DNA of 64,000 bases, from the NCBI GenBank assembly GCA_004794655.1, contig SMMW01000145.1:1432501-1496500 (forward strand). The letters run 5' to 3'. The position numbers were made by a program, and so were the translations under genes. Source of the stretch: Marisa cornuarietis (taxonomy: Eukaryota; Mollusca; Gastropoda; Architaenioglossa; Ampullariidae). Shown piece by piece: positions 1 to 9,978 of the stretch (position 1 is its first letter; every line of letters starts with the position of its first letter). The notes below the pieces were generated by a model. That model saw only the letters and a list, made by a program, of their open reading frames with translations. It was not told the DNA's origin and searched no databases.

Positions 1-639
1 TTTTCTTATCTTCCTCCCTGCCTTCTCCACTTCCCTTCTTGTTAATAAGTTAATAACTCTCACGCTGCCTGCCTGCCACAAAGCATTCTACGATTTATCC
101 CATTTGACTGTATCGGCACTTCGTATCTGTATATACTGTTTGTTTTAATGTTTATAACCACAAATAGAAACAAAACAGTTATCGAATAGTTGATGTCGTA
201 TACGTGCCTTTGTACACCTTTTAAATGTTGGGTGGGGGAGGGTGAATTTTAAACGTTTGGGATAATAGCTGCGATTTTTCAAAACTAAAAAATGACGATT
301 TTTATTATTATTATTATTATTATTTTGATAATAATATAAATAAAATTAATAGCAATAATGATTACTTGTATCATTGTGAAGACCTTAACTAAAGTCCTGT
401 GGTAAAGGGCGATCACTGCAGATAAAACGACAATATCTTTTTGAGGAAAAGAAGCACTAGTAGATACAAGAGAATATTGACCAGTGACACCATATTAAAC
501 AGCAAAAGGCGATCATTACTCCAGCTTACGATGGCTTCTATGAAAAAAGTAGTGCTAATTAGTTTGATACGCTAATACTTCTAGTAAGCCTCAATTAAGT
601 TAGATTAGTGTGTCACTTCTTCTATTCTTTCTTGTGTAT
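1..639. other. AT-rich non-coding tract
   Basis: No coding exon could be supported. A (TTA)n-type microsatellite lies at about 300-335 in an A/T-rich background. It could be intronic or 5' flanking sequence of the PDE9A gene, whose earliest recognised exon begins at 7767. Confidence 0.5.
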
Positions 640-695
640 GTCGCTCTCGTCGTGAGATACCCATTGTTGCTGACATGGAGTAAAACTCCAATTAA
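640..695 (+). repeat. LINE/SINE 3'-end remnant
   Basis: The segment at 658-674 (TACCCATTGTTGCTGAC), followed by a GGAGTAAAA-type tail, matches the 3' terminus of the LINE that ends at 29110 (TAGCCATAGTTGCTGAC then GGCATAAAA) with a few differences. It is probably a severely 5'-truncated, diverged copy of that LINE or of the SINE that shares its tail. Confidence 0.45.
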
Positions 696-746
696 CTGTT
701 TATTCTTGTCTCCAGTGAGCAAAACATTCTAAGGTACAGAAACCAC

Positions 747-756
<10 letters not shown>

Positions 757-826
<70 letters not shown>
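757..826. repeat. (TG)n microsatellite
   Basis: About 70 bp of nearly pure TG dinucleotide with one TC interruption, followed by a short GA run. Short open frames on either strand here (HTHTHT peptides) are artefacts of the repeat. Confidence 0.95.
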
Positions 827-1365
827 TAGAGAGAGAAGGGGAGTGTAAGAGTGAATGAGAGAGTGTCTGCAAAACACGTCCATCCTTTATCGCCATCAGT
901 AGAAACTCGAGGACTCGTGACCTTGACCTTAGAGACTGATTACCGACAGATGGCAGCTCATGCAACAATAATGATTATAATTTTGATCAGGATCAATAGT
1001 ATTAAAAAGAAACACCACAGAGAATCCGCTGCTGTTGACATCAACTGGCTGGTAGGAGACGACGGAGCCATTTGTGTTGATGAAGAAATGTGCAAACTGA
1101 AACGAGGCTGGGGAACTTTTTTCTAAAGAAAACACGGGATATTTTGTTTAGCTGTTTTTGATTTTTTTTTGATTGACATAATATATTGTACGCCTATAAA
1201 TCTAATACAATATCTTTTGAATGAGCACTGTGTGAAAATATTTCCTCGGGTTGGAAATGGTTTCTGTCTTGATTTTATACATTAACTCACTTTATCACAT
1301 CAGTTAGTACTTTAGTGATTACTAGTCGGTCAGACAGCTTAATAGGGAGGGTTGGGAATAGGAAA

Positions 1366-1446
<81 letters not shown>

Positions 1447-2280
1447 TTGTCTGCTGGCGAAACGCAGGGTTAGTCGGCATCTTTGGAATGAAGTTGTGTA
1501 GAAAAAAGTTCTGAAGACTTCTGCTCCAGGCGAGGTTTTGCCCCATTTTTTTTTCTCCTGCAAGTCTTTCTTACGTAAATACCAGGCAGTTGTGGCAATT
1601 GATTTTCACTGGGACAGAATCAGCCACAACTGACAGAAATCGCTTTACTTTATTTGCTCATGGATTGATTTGTTAGGGATTGTATAGAAATTCACTCGGG
1701 CCTAGAGTGTCTTCAAAGTACATCGCTTTACAATGGCCATAACTGTTATGTATGGATGTGTTTTGGATTCTCTGTCGTCACGTGTTGTCTGCACGATCCG
1801 ATTTGTTTCTTCGATCTGCGACATTCCAGCCAAATGTCATTTTGCAAATGCCATGATTTTTCCAATTACCGCCTCACTGAACTGGTTTTTCTAAAATTGA
1901 GTCCCAAAGCTCAGGTTGCAGCATCGAGAAACACATATCAGTCATGTTGCAAAATATTTTTTTTTTCGTTTGTGGGAAGTGGGGTAGGAGGTCAGAACCA
2001 CCTTGTAGCTGTAGAGCTCTCCTGCAGAACTGAAAATTGTCGGAGGAAGGTTCACTGGTGCAGTGATGGAAGTAACTGCCTCTTGTGAATAGTGATGCAC
2101 AGAAGACAGCAGTGATGGGAGTAAGGATGGTTATTCATGAGGGGCAGCTAATCCCGTCACTGTTGTGCCGCAAGGATCACAAGTGACGAGGGGCAGTTAA
2201 CCCCGAGCAGTGATGGCAGCACCTGACATCGAGAGAAATCCAAAGAAAACAGAAAATGTTCCTCGCTCCATCTGCTTGCG
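827..2280. other. Non-coding tract with (GACA)n microsatellite
   Basis: Apart from the tetranucleotide repeat at 1366-1444 no supported gene was seen. Short open frames at 851-1126 and 1756-2088 have no recognisable domain and no convincing splice context. Confidence 0.45.
1366..1444. repeat. (ACAG)n / (GACA)n microsatellite
   Basis: About 20 perfect copies of the tetranucleotide ACAG. The reverse strand reads as a CLSV repeat in open frames, which is an artefact of the 4-bp unit. Confidence 0.97.
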
Positions 2281-2456
2281 CTCCGGTGGTGCAACGTTTA
2301 GCTCCTGTCACCAAGGCAGTGATGATTAGTTGTGATAGGTTCAGATCTCATCTCAGGCATGATATTTTTTGGTATGTGACGCCTGTTACGTTGTCAGATG
2401 CTTTGCCGAAATGTTGCCTTGGTTGCTGGTTCGGCATAAGTTTATTCGTTAAACCA
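2281..2456 (+). mobile_element. tRNA-derived SINE, family 1, copy a
   Basis: The head has a pol III A-box-like stretch (GGTGGTGCAACGTTTAGC) and, at about 2338-2349, a B-box-like GGTTCAGATCTC. The tail at 2414-2430 (TTGCCTTGGTTGCTGGT, then CGGCATAAG) matches the tail of the minus-strand copy at 42003-42200 and resembles the 3' end of the LINE at 26601-29110. The body aligns by eye with the 42-kb copy, including CTCCTGTCACCAA near the head. It is diverged, so an old insertion. Confidence 0.65.
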
Positions 2457-3639
2457 GATTCTTAGAGATGTATATTTATTCCTGAGACTATGGGTCACGA
2501 GAAACACGACTGTCAACTGAGTGAATCGTTGTTTATTGAACGTTCCTTACTTTAATTAATTACATCCTTATTTTCAAGCAACAGGAAAAAGTTTACTTTG
2601 AGCATGTTTATTTTTGTTTAGCGATCACCGATATGTTAAACCTCAGTCATGTGTCTGCTCTGGTGTTTCCATTCTTTGCGGGTCGACTGCAGGTTTAGAT
2701 AGAGACGGAGAAGAAAATACAGCGAAATAATCTGATAAACCTTTAAAATCCAAGAAGGCTACTCCCAAATAAAAGATCGATGCCGGTCGTTGAAGTTGAC
2801 GATGGATGAGGTGTCTGTGGTGGCGGTCCACCTCGCCTGGTAATGACGCTGCAGTCTCCTCCAATTCCGACAGGTCTTGTCAGGGCCGTGTACACCGGGG
2901 GTCCGCCGACAGCTAGACGGAGCCAATATGTTTCTTCCATTAATTGTGACTCAGCCAATATGTCTCATCAACTAATTGTGAGGGGCGCACCTGACCGTGG
3001 CCTGTGGTTCCCGGGGGCAAGGACTACGGGCAGGATGGAGGAGGTCTACACAGGGTAATAAAATGTAAACAGCCCCCGGGAAATACCTTTGATAGTCTCG
3101 CCTGATTTCTCTTCAATTGACCGATTGATCTTTCTGTAAGGGTAGGTATAGGAGACCAACTCACAGTAACTAACTTCTGTACCCCAGTCTACACAGTGTG
3201 GTCGGAGTTGTCGCATAGCCATCGATGACTTGGTGTGTTTCGTCTGAATGGCATTCGGCGGTGTTTGGGATAAATTTACAAAATAAATCATGAATAATCT
3301 ACAGAATTTCTATAATGACCTAAAGTCATTTTGCGGAATTCTAAAATAATCTTTCACGAAAAAAAAAAATTTAAAATCAAGTAAAATGGGCTAGATGGCA
3401 AAATCACTTACAGTATTTAATGATCTTCGCAGCTTGAATAAACAAGATGTAGATAAATTGACCTGCAGCTCTGTAGCCTTAAGAATCCGGATTGACATAA
3501 ATGCTGTTAAAATAAATGATACAGATGATAACCTACAAGAAGCAGAGGAAAACTTAATAGTAGACATAAACTCTTGTATTCCTCGAAGTGAAATACTTGA
3601 AGCTAGGTAATGAGGTAATTAAAAAGAATCAGGGACTCA
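2457..3639. other. Non-coding tract
   Basis: No supported exon. An open frame at 3395-3610 lies immediately upstream of the LINE RT remnant and could be part of that element, but no motif proves it. Confidence 0.4.
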
Positions 3640-3850
3640 TGGGCTTATTGAGTTCTTTAAAATTTCCTTTGCTTAGCCGTTAAATTTCTTACAAAATATT
3701 TTAATAAAGCATTCTCCACGGGCAGCTATCCAGGCTCAAGGGCTGAAAGTATTAATTTAGCTAATCCAGATAAGGTGACCATGACATATCGGACAACTAC
3801 AGAGGAATAACAGTGCTAAACAAAATGTACAGTTGTAGCAAATCATGTTA
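3640..3850 (+). pseudogene. Decayed LINE RT, N-terminal part (element 1)
   Basis: With frameshifts, the plus strand reads as fragments such as FNKAFSTGSYPGS, NPDKVT and DNYRGITVLNKMYSC. These are typical of the start of a non-LTR reverse transcriptase (the NYRGIxLL block). The reading frame is broken several times. The element is interrupted at about 3850 by a minus-strand LINE fragment and resumes at about 4270. Confidence 0.6.
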
Positions 3851-4268
3851 AATCAAATCAAAATCAAATCAAACTTCATTGTTTGCCCAAGGCAGTCTAA
3901 GACGGAAATATTTATTTTGCTCACAATCACTACACAAATAAAACACTATAAACATATATAATTTATACATATATATCTAAACATGCAAAACAGAATAAGC
4001 AGACATACATACCCAAGACGACATTCAGCACGCACGCACACCTACAGCCTCTCACACATACACATGAACCTCCTAAAATGTAAAATGGTAGGCATACAAG
4101 TCCTTGTGCCTGTTAGTTAGGATGGTGATTGCTGCTGGCACGAAGGACCTCTGGGAGGCAGCTTTTGGCGCACGTGACACTTTGTAGCGCCTGCCCGAGG
4201 GCAACAGCTGAAATTTGGGATTAGTAAGGGTTTGTTATGGTCTGAGACAATGTTATATGCCATCTTTC
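3850..4268 (-). pseudogene. 3' end of a CR1/L2-like LINE nested in element 1
   Basis: Read on the minus strand, 4090-4215 gives LLPSGRRYKVSRAPKAA followed by SFVPAAITILTNRH, the conserved C-terminal block after the RT domain of CR1/L2/jockey-like LINEs. The low-coordinate end is a short tandem tail (repeated AAATC on the plus strand at about 3850-3875), the usual microsatellite-like 3' terminus of such elements. Upstream coding sequence is missing, so this is a 5'-truncated insertion. No clear target duplication was found. Confidence 0.65.
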
Positions 4269-4593
4269 TGACTGCATGAAGGTATGTGACAGAAAGTCGA
4301 ATACTAGACAAAAGATTAAATAAGGATTGGCAGGAATGGTTAAAAATAGACGACAAAGATAAGATTTTTGAAGTCCAAGCGGGGTTTCGTAATAAGTATA
4401 GCACAATATTTGGATGTGCCCAGAAGGAGCTTCTTATTCACAAGAAACAAAATTGATTTTTAAAAAAAGTTTGATTTAGTCATTAGAAAATCATTTTGGA
4501 AAATCGTCAACAGAAAAATGAGCTCGAGGGTAGAATATATTGTGCTGTACAAAGGATTATAACATTCTAAATAAGGCTAGGAGTGTTTGTACC
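4269..4593 (+). pseudogene. Element 1 RT, central part
   Basis: The plus strand reads ESRILDKRLNKDW and then VQAGFRNKYSTI, the AGFRxxxST block of LINE reverse transcriptases, followed by degenerate sequence. It continues the RT remnant that ends at about 3850, which indicates that the minus-strand fragment between them inserted into this element. Confidence 0.6.
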
Positions 4594-5330
4594 CTAGAGG
4601 TGCACCCTAGTGGGTCAAAACATGGGGAATATTGTAGAGAAGGGTGGTCTATGCACCATCAACGTACTGTACGACGAGTCGAGGAGCTCAGTGCTGTTCA
4701 ACAGCCAATGGAGTAAGCACTTCACCACGACGGTTGGTGTTTGCCAGGGTCGCACTTTGTCCCCAGTGGTGTTTAACATCTACCTAGAGAAAACCACGCG
4801 GGACACACTCCACAACCATCACACTTCCATGTCGGTCGGAGTGGGGGAGGGAGGTCGCTCAGTAACCTCCGCTCTGCCGACGACATCGATCTAATGGCAG
4901 AAAGCAAAATGGAGTTAGACCCTCACTGACAAACTCGCCACCAGTGCGAGCGCCAACAGGATGAACAACGGCGCAAACAACAGCAAAACGATGGTAAACA
5001 CCACTGAATCAAGCAAGGGGAGTATCCGGATGAACAGAGTACAGTTTGTGGGTCCTCAGGAGCCTAGTCACGTGACAAAGGTTGGGGTGGCTTGGTCATG
5101 TCGTCTGACATGACACTTCGCCGAAGATAATTTTCTGAGGTTAGTTTAAAGACAGTCGACGCCGACGCAAGCAGAAAAAAGGTTGGATAATTAACATTAA
5201 GGACTGGACCGGCTGTCCATCCGGGACCTTCTCTCGAGGGGACATAACCAATCCCGCTGGCGTCAGTTCACCCAAGCTGTCTCATCCATGTTTGTCTAAA
5301 AAAAAAGAGAAAAAAAAAGAAAAAGATAGT
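4594..5330 (+). pseudogene. RTE-like LINE RT fragment nested in element 1
   Basis: An open stretch at 4610-4894 contains INVLYDESRSSVLFNS and TTVGVCQGRTLSPVVFNIYL, the VxQGxxLSPxxFNI block of endonuclease-reverse transcriptase LINEs. A frameshift then gives RSADDIDLMAES, the active-site box with F replaced by S. After an internal deletion, the C-terminal arginine-rich block appears at 5155-5300 (DSRRRRKQKKGW, IKDWTG, SRWRQFTQA). It ends in an A-rich tail at about 5298-5327. It is a different lineage from the sequence on either side. Confidence 0.7.
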
Positions 5331-5335
5331 CCAGT

Positions 5336-6008
5336 TCTTTTATGTTATTTATTAAACAATTAGCCATTGACATTATCAAGAGCGGTAAACGTGGTGTCCA
5401 GCTTCATCTTGATATTATTGAAATTGTTGCCTTGCATTTTGCAGATGATGCAACGTTAATATTTGATACTGTCAGTGGTTTTTAGAATCAACAAAATGTC
5501 TTAAAACATTTAATAATTTAGTAGGTAACGTAGATAACAGTTATTATTGTATTTCGACAGGTAGAGTTTTACCTGCTCATAGCAATAACTGTACGACGAC
5601 CAAGTGCAAACATATTGGTATCTATCTACTCCTCTCTCTTTGTCCAACACTTCAAGCGAGATGTCCTGTAAATAACAGAGGGATGAGTACGAATGTTGAG
5701 GCTGATTGGGTCCGTCGGTGATTACGCCCAAGATGTATTTTTAAATTTATTTATAGGCAAATACAACCTATAATGACTTATGCTTTTGAAATATAGGACA
5801 TTATGATTAACTTGAATTACATTGAATCAGTTCGTGTATTCGCTCTAAAACGATTTCGAGCAGCCCTGACAGACTAGTTTAGGGCGAGACGTTGAGATAC
5901 CACTGATATATGGTCACCCCGACATTTCTGTTCTTGCTTTTAAAACGAGGCTTCAGGACTGTTATCAGCAAGATTGGCGATTAGGAATTATCTCCAAAGA
6001 ACGCTATG
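5336..6008 (+). pseudogene. Element 1 RT, C-terminal part
   Basis: Frame at 5347-5485 reads IKSGKRGVQLHLDIIEIVA then HFADDATLIFDTVSG, carrying the FADD catalytic box of a LINE reverse transcriptase; a stop follows. Further degenerate coding at 5815-6005 (VRVFALKRF, YGHPDISVLAFKTRL) is typical of the region downstream of the RT in the same kind of element. It completes the host element of the nest. Confidence 0.65.
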
Positions 6009-6009
6009 A

Positions 6010-6068
6010 ACTCTTGTGATCATTGACCTCTTGTGATCATTGAACTCTTGTGATCATTGATCTCTTGT
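6010..6068. repeat. 17-bp tandem repeat
   Basis: Three to four copies of a unit close to CTCTTGTGATCATTGA with single-base variation, directly at the end of the decayed LINE. Confidence 0.85.
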
Positions 6069-6654
6069 TTCTCAGTGTACAGGTGTATAGTTTGCTAAAT
6101 GCTGGATGCGCCCTGACAAGACTTACATCAGGCGTGCCACCAGTAAAATCACAGCCCTAAGACATGCAATTAACCCTGTTTCTAGGGATCGTAATTATCC
6201 ACCCTGTCGTGATATCGAAAAAAATTTTTTTTTTTAATTTTTGCTCAGCATGCGCTAGTCTTGGAGAGAAATTAACGATCGTCATGTTATTACATTGGTA
6301 TTTAGCACTACAAACACTGACATCGTTCAACCTACCCTTGTTTGTTTCTAGACATTTCCATATGGAATGAAGATGACTGGAATGAGTCCAGTGGATTGTA
6401 AAATAGAGTGGGACTGTAATCGTCGACAGATTGTACGTGTATTTACTGGTGATTCCTGCTATACCTGAGCTTATCTCTTTGTGTACCTGTAAAACCACTT
6501 ACTGAACACCCTTTGAACTCAGCCGGTGACCTAATCAATAAAGTTCCTGCCTTCGTGTGACTTACACGGCGTGCATCGTGTGAATGACAGTCGGTCTGTG
6601 ATTGTGAAAAACTACAGCTATGTGATCTTAACGACCCTCCACGTCATGATTTGA
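6069..6654. other. Non-coding tract
   Basis: No supported exon, RNA or transposon signature. Short open frames on both strands have no recognisable domain. Confidence 0.4.
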
Positions 6655-6912
6655 AATAAGGACATTTGACGTGACTGTGACAGACATTTGACCGGCATGT
6701 GACAGACATTTGACGTGAAGGAAATATATTTGACGTGACAGTGACAGACATTTCACGTGACTGTGACAGACATTGCCGTGAGTGTGACAGACATTTAATA
6801 TGACTGTGACAGACATTTGACGCGACTGTGAAATATATTTGACGTGACTGTGACAGACATTTGACGTGACCGTGACAGTCATTTCACCTGACTGTGAATG
6901 ACATTTCACGTG
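6655..6912. repeat. Degenerate ~20-22-bp minisatellite
   Basis: About 12 imperfect copies of a unit like TGACGTGACTGTGACAGACA. Several copies contain CACGTG or TGACGTGA, E-box or CRE-half-like motifs. The minus-strand open frame across it (repeated VCHSHVK) is a repeat artefact. Confidence 0.85.
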
Positions 6913-7766
6913 ACTGTAAACGACCTCTGACCCAAACACAACTGTAATAAAAAAGACAAACATACTGCGCGGCCCTTTATTTCTGACCAAGCGACACAAG
7001 GCTGCTGACAACATGGCGCTACTACTTTGACTTTGTCTCTAGTGACATTAAACACTCGTGACAATGACATGTTGGTGTCAGTGGCTGCTTCAGTTCTAGC
7101 AGCAAACGTTCTCCGTGTCTCTTTGTGCACGTGCCACTGTGTCCCAGTCTGTCCCCAGTTTCCACAGCTGCTGTCAGAATATTTTCGAATAATCTAATAA
7201 AAACTTGGCGGACTGTGAGACTTGTGGTCGTGTTGCAGGAACGCTGCCATCTCTCTGCGTGACAAGACGGGTGCACACGTGTCACTGTCACCCACCATGC
7301 CAGCCAACTCACCCTCGTAAGACACAGCTTATGTCAGTGTGACACTGTACATGTGTAGTGTCATACTTTATCTTTTTAGTCAAGAAGTATAATGTCACGG
7401 ACTAGAGCAGTCACTTAATTCTAGCTGTTTAAAGTCACAGGCTGGAGCCAACTATTATATATACATGTATATATATATAAGTATATTCGATATCTCCAAA
7501 CTCTAATTTTATATGTGGAGGATTAATAAATTTTACAACAATTATGTATAAACTTTTTACAGCCATATATATATAATTATATAGTCTTCAGAATAATGAG
7601 CACTTATAAATTACAATAATTGAGCGTTTAATTCGTTGCGACATTGGTAGCGGAAATAATGTAATTATGTGAAATATAAATCGTGGCATAATACAATAAT
7701 ATTGTAAAGTTATCTTTCCTTTTCGTGAATGCAATAACTGAAACATTTTTTTTGTAAAAATTTCAG
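6913..7766. other. Non-coding tract before the first recognised PDE9A exon
   Basis: Contains a short AT-rich palindromic stretch at about 7455-7480 and (TATA)n at about 7566-7582. I looked for exons encoding the PH-like N-terminal part of PDE9A and did not find them here. Confidence 0.4.
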
Positions 7767-7810
7767 AAATCCCTACAAGGTCATCAGTCGAGATCAGCCA
7801 TCACAGGAAA
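7767..7810 (+). CDS. PDE9A: PDE9A exon (first recognised)
   Basis: Follows TTTCAG and ends before GTAAGC. Reads ..[14 protein letters not shown].., where PYKV matches the PYKV of vertebrate PDE9A between the PH-like region and the linker. It starts with one base of a split codon and ends with one base (A) that joins TC of the exon at 8364 to give Ile. Short (44 bp), so support comes from the motif, the splice sites and phase agreement together. Confidence 0.7.
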
Positions 7811-9935
7811 GTAAGCAGTGCACTGTCATATACAGCATCACGTGTCACGGCAATAGCTTCTACACTGACCACCTACACACTTCCTACACACTACCTACAC
7901 ACTACCTACACACTGATCGTCTTCATTAAGTAGCATCACGTGTCACGGCAATAGCTTCTACACTGACCACCTACACACTTCCTACACACTACCTACACAC
8001 TACTTACACACTGATCGTCTTCATTAAGTAGCATCACGTGTCACGGCAACAGCCTCTCCACTGACCGCCTACACACTACCCAAACTTTCCCCCACCCACG
8101 CACGTCCCGCTTACTTCATCCCCGTGAGATTGATTGATCAATCAGTTAATCAGCTGAGTGAGCAGGTTGCCAGATCTCACTCAGACATTTCATCTTGTTC
8201 CAAACAAAAAGCCTGTTTCACATTATTGTCATGACGTACGTGTGTGTGCGCGCGCACTCGTCTGTCATGGTTTCCTGGCAAACATAACAGACCTCAACTG
8301 TGTGTGACTTGATTGCATTTCTTTCTCCCTTTGATGTGAGCTGTACTTCCTTGTCTTGTGCAGTCGACCATGACGCCTTTCACGCTGTTTTGACTCACGT
8401 GGCGGAGCAACTGAACAGGTAGGATTATTCTAACTTTGGCATTGTCGTCAGGTACAAAAATAACACAGACATTTTTATTTAATTAAGGATGACTGTCAGC
8501 TTAACGGAAATTGTTAACAACAACAACAACAACCATGAGCAGTAAGACTGGGCTGCGGTGTGACATCACTCTACTTCTCGTCTTCTACAGCCAATACCCC
8601 GCACACCTGTTCAGATAACACTAACCGTACCCTACCGCTACCCCACCCCCTATCCCTACCCGTAAACACTACTGCTGAGCCCTCACCCTAAACTCTGTGA
8701 TGTTTGTGTCACACGCCACCCCTGCAGTAGTCGCTCCTGTGCATGCAACAGAAATGTCCGCAGCTTGCAGCAGACTACAATGTCCCTCTCCACCTTATCA
8801 TGAAGTTCAAGCGAACTTTTAAAAAAAGAATAAATAACATTGACGTCCACTTCTACAAACGTAGGTAGACACATCATGCAGGCAGACACAGTATCGTATA
8901 TCGTCAGTACAACAAATATACACTAAAGAAATATGGTAGAGGTTATAAATGCACTAAAGTATATGCTAAAGAAATATAGTAGAGGTATAGTAGAGGTTAT
9001 AAATGCACTAAACACTAAAGAAATATAGTAGAGGTTATAAATGCACTAAAGTATATGCTAAAGAAATATAGTAGAGGTATAGTAGAGGTTATAAATGCAC
9101 TAAAGTATATGCTAAAGAAATATAGTAGAGGTTATAAATGCACTAAAGTATATGCTAAAGAAATATAGTAGAGGTATAGTAGAGGTTATAAATGCACTAA
9201 ACACTAAAGAAATATAGTAGAGGTTATAAATGCACTAAAGTATATGCTAAAGAAATATAGTAGAGGTATAGTAGAGGTTATAAATGCACTAAAGTATATG
9301 CTAAAGAAATATAGTAGAGGTATAGTAGAGGTTATAAATGCACTAAAGTATATGCTAAAGAAATATAGTAGAGGTTATAAATGCACTAAAGTATATGCTA
9401 AAGAAATATAGTAGAAGTATAGTAGAGGTTATAAATGCACTAAAGTATATGCTAAAGAAATATAGTAGAGGTATAGTAGAGGTTATAAATGCACTAAACA
9501 CTAAAGAAATATAGTAGAGGTTATAAATGCACTAAAGTATATGCTAAAGAAATATAGTAGAGGTATAGTAGAGGTTATAAATGCACTAAAGTATGTGCTA
9601 AAGAAATATAGTAGAGGTTATAAATGCACTAAAGTATATGCTAAAGAAATATAGTAGAAGTATAGTAGAGGTTATAAATGCACTAAAGTATATGCTAAAG
9701 AAATATAGTAGAGGTATAGTAGAGGTTATAAATGCACCAAACTATATGCTAAAGTAAGAATACAAATCCTTTAGGAAAGCATTGGTCAGCTTTAGCTTAG
9801 GTCCAAGCACTAGTTAAGGTTTCTCTACGGGATATTGTATCTAAGGGAGTGTTTATCAGTCTCTCACCTTCCATTGTTTATGATACAGGATGCCTCAGGA
9901 GTGATGAGATGCTTAACACACACACACACTCTCTC

Positions 9936-9978
<43 letters not shown>

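Noticed and set aside
1060..1126. GDDGAICVDEEM, faintly like the PDE9A N-terminal region
   Set aside because: No donor follows in the right place and the resemblance is short; probably chance.
1322..1563. Cys-Leu-Ser-Val repeat ORFs
   Set aside because: Reverse translation of the (ACAG)n microsatellite.
4610..4894. 94-codon ORF as a host gene
   Set aside because: It is a LINE reverse transcriptase fragment (QGRTLSPVVFNIYL) with a frameshift before the DD box.
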